From IMG/VR virus record IMGVR_UViG_3300011126_000077, positions 1 to 20,686 of that record: 20,686 bases of DNA, one strand, 5' to 3'. Positions 1-6,010 of the stretch are shown one piece after another. The translations under genes were made by a program, and so were the position numbers. Source of the stretch: a virus. The first letter of the stretch is position 1, and each line of letters opens with the position of its first letter. Below the pieces are notes generated by a model. The model had not been told where the DNA came from. It searched no databases and saw only the letters and a program-made list of their open reading frames with translations.

Positions 1-148
1 TAAACAACATCGTGTCCGCTTCCTTCTCGGCGATACCAATGGTATCAAGATTGCGCCCGTAGCCAATGGTAGCTTTACCTGCTGTGCACTTGTACGGATT
101 AGACCTCAACCCTTCGTGACGCTTAACCTGCTCGATAAGCTTATTCAT
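1..148 (-). CDS. Phage endolysin, GH24 T4-type lysozyme (partial, 3' end outside window)
   Basis: Cleaves the peptidoglycan glycan backbone at lysis. The visible N-terminal part reads MNKLIEQVKRHEGLRSNPYK and continues to a TIGYGRN motif, typical of GH24 muramidases. The catalytic pattern is E12, then eight residues, C21, then five residues, T27. The T4 aspartate (D20) is therefore a cysteine, a variant known in natural phage lysozymes and tolerated in T4 lysozyme. ATG at 148 is preferred because AGAGA lies 9 nt upstream; an in-frame ATG at 157 lacks room for a ribosome binding site. It overlaps the end of the RMF-like gene by 8 nt, so translation is probably coupled. No signal peptide or SAR-type membrane segment is seen, so a holin would be needed for export. 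The gene runs off the window, so its full length is unknown. Confidence 0.88.
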   Translation of the reverse strand, partial: MNKLIEQVKRHEGLRSNPYKCTAGKATIGYGRNLDTIGIAEKEADTMLF

Positions 149-296
149 CTTCTTCATTCTCTTTGTAGTTAAAACCTTCCAACCAAGCATCGCGCTTTGC
201 CCCATAACTTTTGTAAGGGCAGTCTTGAACAGAAAACCCCTTATCAAAAGCCTCGATACCTGCAAAGTAACACTTATCAATAACACTTCCACACAT
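141..296 (-). CDS. Ribosome modulation factor-like small protein (51 aa)
   Basis: Encodes 51 residues beginning MCGSVIDKCYFAGIEAFDKG, followed by DCPYKS, then RDAWLEGF. The pattern of a small helical G-x2-A-x3-G segment, a CPY motif and a C-terminal W-x2-G is that of the RMF family, whose E. coli member dimerises and hibernates 100S ribosomes. Start ATG has GGAG 7 nt upstream, lying over the end of the preceding gene, and the stop overlaps the endolysin start. What it does in a phage is unknown; it could tune host ribosomes late in infection or be a related fold with another use. The family assignment rests on motif spacing only. Confidence 0.68.
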   Translation of the reverse strand: MCGSVIDKCYFAGIEAFDKGFSVQDCPYKSYGAKRDAWLEGFNYKENEEDE

Positions 297-298
297 GG

Positions 299-568
299 CT
301 ATTCTCCAATGTAACGGTATTTAATATCATTAACAGCTCTTGCATTGCCAAACTTACTTTTAGCGCTTAGTCGCTTAGTTAGCTTTTCAATCCTAATGTT
401 ACCAGCCTTTTTATCTGCAACCATAAGCGCAGTTATCGCTTTTGCGAGGTCTAGCTCATTAAGTCTTATTTTGGCTGATAGCTCTGCGCGATTTACCCAC
501 TCACCACCAGCAGCCTTGATAATTTGTAGCGCTTGCTCTCTTGCCTCCATTGGCGTTGCAATCTTCAT
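299..568 (-). CDS. Small helical phage protein, possible winged-helix (89 aa)
   Basis: Translates to 89 residues starting MKIATPMEAREQALQIIKAA. ATG at 568 has a strong GGAGGG ribosome binding site just upstream; a longer frame to 625 is the shadow of the 35-aa gene read in another frame. The order helix (EAREQALQIIKAAGG), W, NRAELSAKI helix, LDLAKAITALMVADK helix, then a basic IRIEKLTKRL segment resembles a winged-helix or HTH fold, but no family is recognised. It overlaps the upstream microprotein by ATGA and its stop falls inside the ribosome binding site of the RMF-like gene, so the group is probably one transcript from the promoter at 1006-1045. Confidence 0.72.
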   Translation of the reverse strand: MKIATPMEAREQALQIIKAAGGEWVNRAELSAKIRLNELDLAKAITALMVADKKAGNIRIEKLTKRLSAKSKFGNARAVNDIKYRYIGE

Positions 569-672
569 AATGCCCTCCAAAGCAAAAATAAACCCAACAA
601 TACCCCAGCAACAACAAGCGAACAAAACGACGACTGGCCGCGCTTTAACTCATCTTCATTTAACTTGCTCAT
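565..672 (-). CDS. 35-aa single-pass membrane microprotein
   Basis: Reads MSKLNEDELKRGQSSFCSLV and then a hydrophobic run ending LLWRAL. Residues about 17-33 form one transmembrane helix with a charged N-terminal tail. The start is preceded by GGGGTG, overlaps the end of the upstream gene by 17 nt, and its TGA overlaps the next ATG (ATGA). These couplings support translation despite the small size. Four genes before the endolysin, it could be an accessory lysis or inner-membrane protein, but no holin family is recognised and function is unknown. Confidence 0.6.
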   Translation of the reverse strand: MSKLNEDELKRGQSSFCSLVVAGVLLGLFLLWRAL

Positions 673-979
673 GCTCACCCCTACACTCAGCCAGTAGATT
701 TATAATTTCATCGTGCAACGTCTTGCTGTAGCTAGACTCGCCAATCATAGCGCCAAGGTATTGCTCAACCTCCTTCAGCTTATAGTAAGCCTTTGGCGCT
801 GCTGCGATTAGGTTGGCGTTGGCTCTCGTCTTCTTGTTGTTTGTGCATTCTTTACCTTCAGTTGCTATACCTATGCATAGGTATCCGCATTCACTCCACC
901 CGTTTACACCTGAAACCACCTCTATAGATCCAGCAGAATTTTTCTCGACAACCCAATCACCCTTGCTAAACTTTTCCAT
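656..979 (-). CDS. Conserved phage protein with NANLIAAAP motif (107 aa)
   Basis: Contains the segment ANANLIAAAPKAYYKLKEVE, a form of the NARLIAAAPELLEAL motif widespread in small phage proteins of unknown function. Before it is a beta-rich half (GDWVVEKN, SIEVVSGV, YLCIGIATEG). The start is preceded by GGAGGG at good spacing and lies about 20 nt downstream of the predicted start of the promoter at 1006-1045. It is the first gene of the accessory cluster ending with the RMF-like protein and endolysin. Confidence 0.82.
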   Translation of the reverse strand: MEKFSKGDWVVEKNSAGSIEVVSGVNGWSECGYLCIGIATEGKECTNNKKTRANANLIAAAPKAYYKLKEVEQYLGAMIGESSYSKTLHDEIINLLAECRGEHEQVK

Positions 980-1005
980 TACTTACCCTCCCTTAAATTT
1001 ACCTA

Positions 1006-1045
1006 ACAATACACCATAAAATAATCAAATGTGGTCTGACCAGTT
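1006..1045 (-). promoter_or_regulatory. Accessory-cassette promoter copy 1 (dyad + -10)
   Basis: On the minus strand AACTGGTCAGACCACAT begins inside the TAA stop of the DUF1367 gene. The dyad TGGTC-N-GACCA is at 1032-1042. Exactly 17 bp after CCACAT is TATTGT (1006-1011) as a -10. The predicted start, near 999, is about 20 nt from the ATG at 979. There is no normal TTGACA at -35; the dyad sits there instead, which suggests activator dependence or repression by occlusion. Confidence 0.7.
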
Positions 1046-1499
1046 AGAAAAATGACCGCAACTTATTCAAAGTATTCTCATCCGTAGTATTGGCGAAAAC
1101 GTGCTGTATTGCTGCATTGATTATCGCGTTAAAAAAGCTCTCGAACTCCTCCTGGCTCACTGAGTCATAAGCAAGCGATCTAACTTCAATCATCGTATTA
1201 CCTTGCAGGTCGGTTACAAAGTCATAATAACCAGCTAGCTTTGTTAGCGACTTTCTGAAGTAATCAAACTGCGCTTGCTCAGTGCAAAACTTGGCGTCCG
1301 TGTTTTCTGATGACCAATGTTGAAAACACCAAGTCATGAAGGCAAAGACTTTACCGTGAAAGCCTCTGTTACGCTTCTCACCAGCTTTTAGCTCTACTTC
1401 GTATGCAACACCATTCTTTAACCGTGCAAGCCTGTCTGCTTCAATGTCAGACGCAGGAGTCAAAACGCCACCTGGCAGCTTAATAAACATGACTTTCAT
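1044..1499 (-). CDS. DUF1367 family phage protein (151 aa)
   Basis: The N-terminus FIKLPGGVLTPASDIEADRL followed by GEKRNRGFHGKVFAFMTWCFQHW matches the layout of DUF1367 proteins: K-x3-G-x-L-x-PA, then an R-x2-xFH basic motif and an aromatic-rich helix. These proteins commonly sit among recombination and replication genes of lambdoid-type phages and have no settled biochemical role. The start overlaps the upstream zinc-ribbon gene by ATGA. The stop codon overlaps the promoter-like repeat at 1006-1045, so the gene ends a unit. Confidence 0.85.
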   Translation of the reverse strand: MKVMFIKLPGGVLTPASDIEADRLARLKNGVAYEVELKAGEKRNRGFHGKVFAFMTWCFQHWSSENTDAKFCTEQAQFDYFRKSLTKLAGYYDFVTDLQGNTMIEVRSLAYDSVSQEEFESFFNAIINAAIQHVFANTTDENTLNKLRSFF

Positions 1500-1732
1500 C
1501 GCGCCACCAAGTTAAACGCTCTATGAGCAATCAATCCAAGGCCGATAGGCGCTTCACTTTCCTTATGCGCTCGCACTGGTGCATGTGCTCCACGGCAATT
1601 AACACACTTGCCAGTAGTAACTTTCTTTGTAGTGTGACCGCAACCGCAGCGCTTACCCTCGAATGTTTCTTTGCCTAGCTCTCTTGCTATCATGCGCAGT
1701 GACTTGCCTCGCTTACTTCCGTGACCTTTCAT
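1496..1732 (-). CDS. Basic zinc-ribbon protein (78 aa)
   Basis: Has CGCGH (about residues 29-33) and CVNC (about 43-46), which together could hold one zinc ion, with a lysine/arginine-rich N-terminus (MKGHGSKRGKSLRMIARELG). Likely a small nucleic-acid binding protein. It overlaps its neighbours by ATGA on both sides and has the same general build as the next upstream gene, suggesting they diverged from one ancestor or serve the same process. Function unknown. Confidence 0.78.
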   Translation of the reverse strand: MKGHGSKRGKSLRMIARELGKETFEGKRCGCGHTTKKVTTGKCVNCRGAHAPVRAHKESEAPIGLGLIAHRAFNLVAR

Positions 1733-2025
1733 AAATACCTCAACCCTTCCGATTCTTGTTTCTGGCGCAAGTAACGCGCCTTTTGATAACTGCTGTAATA
1801 CTGTCTATTTTCTTCTCGCCACTTAGCAGCACGCTCCCTAGCTTTCTTCTTGGCTTCATCGCCATAAGACCTGTAGGCGTTAATAGCCCTACCTCTGTGG
1901 CAGTCAACACAGGTTGTTGATGATGAATACCGGGTATTACAGCCGCAAACCCTGCACGGCTTTGGGTGGTAGAATGTAGGCTCACCAGCTAGTTGAGCCT
2001 TCACCGCTGCATCCTTGATTCTCAC
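1729..2025 (-). CDS. Zinc-ribbon protein with basic helical tail (98 aa)
   Basis: Carries C-x2-CGCN (CRVCGCN, about residues 24-30) and CVDC (about 39-42) followed by a long charged helix (AKKKARERAAKWREENRQYY and on). This resembles the zinc-ribbon plus basic helix seen at the front of phage HNH or endonuclease VII-like proteins, but no nuclease residues follow. The start codon is GTG, overlapping the upstream TGA. Inferred to bind nucleic acid; the partner is unknown. Confidence 0.78.
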   Translation of the reverse strand: MRIKDAAVKAQLAGEPTFYHPKPCRVCGCNTRYSSSTTCVDCHRGRAINAYRSYGDEAKKKARERAAKWREENRQYYSSYQKARYLRQKQESEGLRYL

Positions 2026-2192
2026 AGGAATGCTCCGCTGTCGTATTCATACCCATTGGCCTTGTCAACAACACCAGCGTTAAACAGGTAAAACTTCTCT
2101 CTGTCGGTTGGCGAGTGTGGATTGTGCGGATTAACACCATCTATCGACATAAAGCCCATGCAATAATAATTCTGCTGTGATTGTTTGCTCAT
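2022..2192 (-). CDS. Small phage protein (56 aa)
   Basis: Reads MSKQSQQNYYCMGFMSIDGV, then NPHNPHSPTDREKFYLFNAG, ending YDSGAFL. The ATG has GGAG about 6 nt upstream, overlaps the preceding stop (TGATG) and its own stop overlaps the following GTG. Translational coupling on both sides is good support for a real gene. No family is recognised; the conserved-looking NPHSPTDREKFYLFNAG segment would be the part to search. Confidence 0.72.
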   Translation of the reverse strand: MSKQSQQNYYCMGFMSIDGVNPHNPHSPTDREKFYLFNAGVVDKANGYEYDSGAFL

Positions 2193-2377
2193 CACTTTCT
2201 CCTATAATTTTTATCAACATCATCTAAAAGGCAATCTAAGAACGATTTACCCTTAACTGGCGTACTTATATCAATCTTAGATTTAAATTCAACCTCGCTT
2301 GATTTATGCCGCTTAGATTCCATTTCTACACGTTCAATAACATCATCTTTCACACATGATGCATTTTTGTATTTCAA
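2192..2377 (-). CDS. Continuation frame after UGA; basic protein (about 61 aa)
   Basis: An open frame of about 61 codons, rich in K and D/E (for example EMESKRHKSSEVEFKSKIDI), ending KNYRRK. It is in exactly the same frame as the gene ending at 2393, separated only by a UGA and six sense codons. The best internal start is TTG at 2377, whose GAGG is only 2 nt away, so independent initiation looks poor. It may be the second half of a protein interrupted by UGA, or be reached by readthrough or reinitiation. The downstream TGATG coupling shows it lies in the operon. Confidence 0.55.
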   Translation of the reverse strand: MKYKNASCVKDDVIERVEMESKRHKSSEVEFKSKIDISTPVKGKSFLDCLLDDVDKNYRRK

Positions 2378-2392
2378 CGCCTCTTCATTCAG

Positions 2393-2566
2393 TCAGGTGT
2401 TAGCGATTTTCCTAGCCTCTCCGCCATCAACAGGCTTAAAGCTCATGTACTTCTCGCTAACCTCTTCCTTGAGATGCTCTGGTATAACTCTCATACGCTG
2501 CAAGATAAACTTTAAATCGCTTTCCTTTCCGCGCTGAAAGTATTGATTTGGGTATCCGTGGAACAC
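2393..2566 (-). CDS. Small phage protein, ends at in-frame UGA (57 aa)
   Basis: GTG at 2566 is chosen as start because AAGGAGG lies 5 nt upstream; the more distal TTG at 2593 falls in the -10 box of the promoter at 2593-2632. The protein reads FHGYPNQYFQRGKESDLKFI and ends EARKIANT. The next codon is UGA followed by LNEEALKYKN in the same frame. The sequence ANT-stop-LNEEAL looks like a TGG (Trp) changed to TGA. Function unknown; it may be truncated. Confidence 0.62.
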   Translation of the reverse strand: MFHGYPNQYFQRGKESDLKFILQRMRVIPEHLKEEVSEKYMSFKPVDGGEARKIANT

Positions 2567-2592
2567 TTGAGCCTCCTTAATCAACTGAGCCA

Positions 2593-2632
2593 ACTGTACT
2601 ACAAATCTTTACCTGTAGTGGTCTGACCAGAT
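2593..2632 (-). promoter_or_regulatory. Accessory-cassette promoter copy 2
   Basis: On the minus strand the dyad TGGTC-N-GACCA (2619-2629) is followed, 17 bp after CCACTA, by TACAGT (2593-2598). The predicted transcript start near 2586 gives a leader of about 20 nt to the GTG at 2566 and includes its AAGGAGG. The site lies between the end of the DnaB gene and the accessory genes downstream. Confidence 0.7.
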
Positions 2633-2649
2633 AGCTGCCATTTTTCGTG

Positions 2650-4014
2650 TTAGCCCCATAATGGATCGTTACTTCGCCAATCTTCTTGGCCATTATCTTG
2701 ATCTAAGTCTGGTATCATTGCCGCAGGATTCCAGTTTTCAGTAAGTCCCTTGAATTTTAAGCATCTAGCTATCCACTCAACGCGAATGCATCCTGTGGCG
2801 CCATGTCTATTTTTCTTTACATCTATCTCTGCAATGCCTCGTGAGTCTGTATCCTCAAAATAAACTTCATCTCTGTACAGTGTAAGGATTTGATCCGCTT
2901 CCTGCTCGACAACTCCAGAGTCTTTAATATCACCTGTTCCAGGTCTTTTATCTGGCCTACTTTCAACACTTCGATTTACCTGAGCTAGCGCTATGATTGG
3001 TATATCAAGCGTTCTTGCTAATTCTTTTAGCGTCATAGCTATTTCAGCAACTTGCTCATGCTTTGGAACTGCAGTGTTCGTTGCCTTTATTCGCTGAAGG
3101 TAATCAATGTAAATTGCATCAATTTTATATTTATACTTCCACTCCCTAGCTTTTGTGCATACATCTTGAATTGTTGGCGCTGGCTTTTCGTAGATGCGCC
3201 CTCCTCTGTCTGCTAGCTTTGCTGCAGCATCTGAAAGTTGCATGTAATTTTGTTCGGTCATCTCTTTACGTAAATCACCGATGGCAAGACCTGACTCAAT
3301 AGCAAAAGCTCTATAGCCTATTTGAACCTTAGGCTGCTCCCCTGACATTATGCCGACTTTTTTACCATCTCCTGCACCCATAGCCATGTTAATCATCAAC
3401 GCAGTTTTACCCATTGCTGGTCTGGCGGCCAAAATAATCAAATCCCCGTTGTGAAAGCCGCCTATCTGCGAATCAATATCATAAATACCAGTGCTTATCT
3501 TTCCTTGCTCATTCCCTTCCATCTGATTTAGCGCATCTTCAATTGTGTCTCTAAACATTTCATCAAAAGAGAAATCATAGTTTTTTGTTTCACTGCCAAG
3601 GTTCATTATTTTGTCGCAAGCTTCCTGCATCGCCATGACGTCGCCACGCTCTGCAGCCTCAACAAGAAGTGCTGACACCTCATACCCTTTTTTACATGCA
3701 TCAGCGGTTCGTATGCGAGCTTCAAGTGCGCCAATATCGCCTGAAACGCTTCCGTTAACCTTTTTTAGCGTGAGTTCAAGCAGGTAAACATAGTTAACCT
3801 CAACACCAATTTTTGTTAGGTGATCATCAACTGCATCAACTGAAACGCCATTTCCTTGCTGATCAAGTAGCAAAACAGCCTTAAATATTTCTTTTAAAAT
3901 GTGGTTGTGGATCAACTCTGGATTTATTGTTACGTCCATTATCTTTTCTGGCTTATCAAGCAGCCACCCAACTAGTGAAGCTGCAGCGTCTCTGCTCTGG
4001 TCTAAATATCTCAT
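2650..4014 (-). CDS. dnaB: Replicative DNA helicase, DnaB family (454 aa)
   Basis: Hexameric 5'-3' helicase that unwinds DNA at the phage fork. Residues 1-100 are the N-terminal helical domain. The RecA-like motor has Walker A ARPAMGKT (197-204), a glutamate in IMSGEQ (E226) at the place of the FSLEM motif, Walker B IYIDYLQ (301-307), sensor ALAQVNR (342-348) and the GTGDIKDSGVVEQEAD motif. KKNRHG near residue 403 is the arginine-finger hairpin. Length is normal for phage DnaB. ATG overlaps the stop of the initiator gene by 4 nt, so the two are made together, fitting recruitment of helicase by initiator. Confidence 0.97.
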   Translation of the reverse strand: MRYLDQSRDAAASLVGWLLDKPEKIMDVTINPELIHNHILKEIFKAVLLLDQQGNGVSVDAVDDHLTKIGVEVNYVYLLELTLKKVNGSVSGDIGALEARIRTADACKKGYEVSALLVEAAERGDVMAMQEACDKIMNLGSETKNYDFSFDEMFRDTIEDALNQMEGNEQGKISTGIYDIDSQIGGFHNGDLIILAARPAMGKTALMINMAMGAGDGKKVGIMSGEQPKVQIGYRAFAIESGLAIGDLRKEMTEQNYMQLSDAAAKLADRGGRIYEKPAPTIQDVCTKAREWKYKYKIDAIYIDYLQRIKATNTAVPKHEQVAEIAMTLKELARTLDIPIIALAQVNRSVESRPDKRPGTGDIKDSGVVEQEADQILTLYRDEVYFEDTDSRGIAEIDVKKNRHGATGCIRVEWIARCLKFKGLTENWNPAAMIPDLDQDNGQEDWRSNDPLWG

Positions 4015-4679
4015 TCCCCGAACCCTCTAGGCTTTTTACGTTCTTGTGGCGCTTGCTGTGCAGGATTAGGTGCTTTCAATTCAAAGAAACCTTTCCACTC
4101 ATTATTTATTGACTGGTTAACTATCAACTGTTGAATTTGATGATCACCTTTTGAAAGGTTTACAAGTTGAACGGCTTTTGCAGTTTCACCATTTTCTGTT
4201 TTGTACTTATCCCTGATCTTAACCTTGTAGTCCAACCATGCCTGCCAAGCATCTTGATTTAGGTTTTCAGGTGGACAAGTCATTAACGAGTGTTTCCTTT
4301 CCCTTCCTTCCTTTCCTTTCCTTCCTTCCGCTTTCACGCGTGGTTTACGCGTCGGCACGCGTGCAGGTAATTCACTCTCGCGCTCCCTGTTGTTTATAAC
4401 TTGGTGCGTCTTGAACCCTGGAATGCTGCAGTATTCATCACCATCTATGGAATAGACTTCTATCATCCCCTCTTGCTTAAGCTCTTCACATAAGTCATTT
4501 ATTTCAACGCTATCAGATGGAAGGTATCTAAACTTTAACGTTTTAGGTTTCCACTTCATTCTCCCCTCCCTATCAGCTTCACACCACAAACCTATAAATA
4601 GTAGCCTTGCAAGTGGTGACACAGATAGTACGGATTCGCTAGTAAAGAACTCTGGTTTGATTGTTCTTATCCTTGCCAT
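4011..4679 (-). CDS. Phage replication initiator / replisome organiser, O- or DnaT-like (222 aa)
   Basis: Begins MARIRTIKPEFFTSESVLSV followed by LLFIGLWCEADREGR, the N-terminal domain shared by many phage replication proteins annotated as O-like or DnaT-like; it is a winged-helix-like DNA-binding region. A charged linker (EGRKGKEGRERK, about residues 117-128) follows. The C-terminal part (DAWQAWLDYKVKIRD, SINNEWKGFFELKAP) resembles the DnaT C-terminal helical domain, which binds single-stranded DNA and helps load helicase. It is directly upstream of and overlapping dnaB. The linker is encoded by a repetitive purine-rich tract that may contain the origin, as in lambda O. The ribosome binding site is GAGGT. 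Confidence 0.85.
   Translation of the reverse strand: MARIRTIKPEFFTSESVLSVSPLARLLFIGLWCEADREGRMKWKPKTLKFRYLPSDSVEINDLCEELKQEGMIEVYSIDGDEYCSIPGFKTHQVINNRERESELPARVPTRKPRVKAEGRKGKEGRERKHSLMTCPPENLNQDAWQAWLDYKVKIRDKYKTENGETAKAVQLVNLSKGDHQIQQLIVNQSINNEWKGFFELKAPNPAQQAPQERKKPRGFGE
4293..4362. other. Candidate replication origin: homopyrimidine tract plus three ACGCGT motifs
   Basis: Inside the initiator gene, an uninterrupted pyrimidine run (4293-4329, plus strand) is followed by ACGCGT at 4336-4341, 4347-4352 and 4357-4362, spaced 11 and 10 bp, about one helical turn. Each ACGCGT is a palindrome. Phage origins are often placed inside the initiator gene with phased iterons beside an easily melted tract. 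The iterons here are short, and the linker they encode is low complexity, so codon bias could also explain them. Confidence 0.4.
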
Positions 4680-4710
4680 TATAATTACCTCTTGATGTGC
4701 CGATTAAACT

Positions 4711-4732
4711 GGCCAGCAGCAACTGGCCTTTT
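4711..4732 (+). terminator. Intrinsic terminator-like hairpin, plus-strand orientation
   Basis: GGCCAG (4711-4716), loop CAGCAA, CTGGCC (4723-4728) followed by TTTT then ATTT on the plus strand. The genes around it are on the minus strand, where the hairpin is followed only by AGTTTAATC. It may block antisense transcription or act as an RNA hairpin between the RHH and initiator genes. Confidence 0.5.
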
Positions 4733-4979
4733 ATTTACCTGTGTCAAAATTGCTTTCCAACATCTCATCAATAGCTTCTTGATCCCCTCCAAACATCACC
4801 CTTAGCTTGGCTATATTGATTTTCGCAAAAACCTCCTTGTCTGTAGACTCGCTCAAAGCTCTAAGCCCAATCTGCATTGCCGCCCTAGCTATATCAGACT
4901 TAGAAGCGCCACTGCGATCACTTATTTCAATAATTGAATCAAAAACGGTTTCGTCAAATCTTACGTTAAGCGGTTTCAT
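4731..4979 (-). CDS. Ribbon-helix-helix DNA-binding protein (82 aa)
   Basis: The N-terminus KPLNVRFDETVFDSIIEISD followed by SGASKSDIARAAMQIGLRAL has the layout of the MetJ/Arc/CopG ribbon-helix-helix fold: a short beta strand (about residues 3-8), helix A, a turn at GASKS and helix B. Such proteins bind DNA as dimers of dimers on tandem sites. The tail (about residues 47-82) is acidic. Two abutting 12-bp repeats lie in its own promoter at 5020-5043, so it probably regulates itself and the replication genes just downstream. The ribosome binding site is GAGGGT. Confidence 0.82.
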   Translation of the reverse strand: MKPLNVRFDETVFDSIIEISDRSGASKSDIARAAMQIGLRALSESTDKEVFAKINIAKLRVMFGGDQEAIDEMLESNFDTGK

Positions 4980-5007
4980 AATTTACCCTCATTTTAGTGT
5001 AGTACAG

Positions 5008-5043
5008 ATTGTAATACGAGATTAACTACAAGGTCAACTACAA
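5008..5043 (-). promoter_or_regulatory. Leftward promoter of the RHH-replication operon with tandem 12-bp operator
   Basis: Minus strand: TTGACC (plus 5032-5037) and TACAAT (plus 5008-5013), 18 bp apart. Overlapping the -35 and spacer are two abutting direct repeats, TTGTAGTTGACC (5032-5043) and TTGTAGTTAATC (5020-5031), matching in 10 of 12 positions. Tandem repeats of this length are the usual target of RHH dimers, and the next gene encodes one. The 11-mer ACAAGGTCAAC here is repeated in the promoter at 7363-7368. Confidence 0.65.
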
Positions 5044-5096
5044 AAATATATTTCTTTCTGTGGTTTTATAGGTTAAAAGGTGAAGTCAAACCCAAT

Positions 5097-5118
5097 AAAA
5101 AACCCTCACGATGGAGGG
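5097..5118 (-). terminator. Intrinsic terminator after the lipoprotein gene
   Basis: Minus strand: CCCTC (5118-5114), loop CATCGT, GAGGG (5107-5103), then six T residues (5102-5097). It lies 7 nt beyond the lipoprotein stop codon and separates the early leftward unit from the RHH promoter. Confidence 0.8.
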
Positions 5119-5124
5119 CTTTGT

Positions 5125-5568
5125 TTAATTGCAAAGTTGGTTTATGCCGTCAAACCTGTCCTTATATGTGACGCTTACGCCTGTGGTATTCCATTGATTG
5201 CCGTTTATCGTCTCAACCTCAACAACCGCAACAACATCATTTAGTGAGTATGCCAGGGTCTTTGATGAGTGATAGCTTCCGAACATGAACACGTCAAGAT
5301 TAAACGCTGGCGAAAAGCTAGATACTTTGTATCGCTTATAACTGACTCCAGGGTGATCGCCAAGGTGAGCTGACGAAAACCCGTCTGGATAAGCAACAGC
5401 GTATAAATCAGATATTGGTGTCCTGTCGTAAATATCTTGGTTAAAATATCTGACCCTTAACTCAACGCAGTATTCACGCGACTCTGGTTCTATTGTGATT
5501 GGCGGCTCGGTTGTTTCTGCGCCACCGCACCCGGTCAAAAGCAGTGCGGCAAGTAATAATTTTTTCAT
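5125..5568 (-). CDS. Predicted outer- or inner-membrane lipoprotein (147 aa)
   Basis: ATG at 5568 has GGAG 7 nt upstream and opens a lipoprotein signal: MKKLLLAALLLTGCGG, with lipobox LLTG-C, so C14 would be lipidated. A longer frame upstream is a shadow of the MazG-like gene. The mature part is beta-rich (YCVELRVRYF, DVVAVVEVETING, GVSVTYKDRF) with cysteines near residues 34 and 146 that could pair. Phage lipoproteins of this kind often block superinfection by binding a receptor, but no such family is recognised here. A terminator follows, making it the last gene of its unit and a likely accessory gene. Confidence 0.8.
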   Translation of the reverse strand: MKKLLLAALLLTGCGGAETTEPPITIEPESREYCVELRVRYFNQDIYDRTPISDLYAVAYPDGFSSAHLGDHPGVSYKRYKVSSFSPAFNLDVFMFGSYHSSKTLAYSLNDVVAVVEVETINGNQWNTTGVSVTYKDRFDGINQLCN

Positions 5569-5578
5569 TTGAATCTCC

Positions 5579-6010
5579 TTAAATAAACTTATCCAGTTTA
5601 GGTGCGCGGTAGTTTTTACCCTTGCTAATCTTGCCTTGCTCATTAAATACAGCTTTACCATCTTCAAACTTTGAATGGTTGGAGTCGTTAACCTCTTTTA
5701 GCGCACCTTCGATATCCATACCAAGCATGTGAGCAACACCGATAGCTGTAACTATTTGGTCGCACAAATCATCAAGCAACTTGATTTTGTCAGCATCGCT
5801 CATTTTTTGCAGTACGTCTAAGTAGTAATAGCTCGATCTCTTGTATTCCGCTGCTATTCTTTCCAGCTCTTCGGCGGCATGAGAATCTGTTAGTGTTGTC
5901 GCCATCTCCCCGCACTCCTCGTAATGGCAACCAACTTGAATGCAAGCCTGCTCAATTGTCGGATCTGGTATTGCCACTTCAAACCAGCTCTTAATGTCTT
6001 TAATTTTCAT
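5579..6010 (-). CDS. MazG-like nucleotide pyrophosphohydrolase (143 aa)
   Basis: All-alpha NTP pyrophosphatase type. The segments HYEECGEM (about residues 29-36), DDLCDQIVTAIGVA (about 80-93) and ALKEVNDSNHSKFEDGKAVF followed by GKISKGKNYRAPKL match the order E-x2-E, D-x3-D and EVN-x-SN-x-SK found in phage MazG/HisE-like enzymes, which hydrolyse (d)NTPs to monophosphates, and possibly alarmones. Located among nucleotide and recombination genes. The start overlaps the upstream stop by ATGA. Confidence 0.85.
   Translation of the reverse strand: MKIKDIKSWFEVAIPDPTIEQACIQVGCHYEECGEMATTLTDSHAAEELERIAAEYKRSSYYYLDVLQKMSDADKIKLLDDLCDQIVTAIGVAHMLGMDIEGALKEVNDSNHSKFEDGKAVFNEQGKISKGKNYRAPKLDKFI

Noticed and set aside
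345-731. Plus-strand 128-codon open frame opposite the endolysin cluster
   Set aside because: Antisense to four well-supported minus-strand genes with ribosome binding sites and ATGA overlaps; no start signal of its own.
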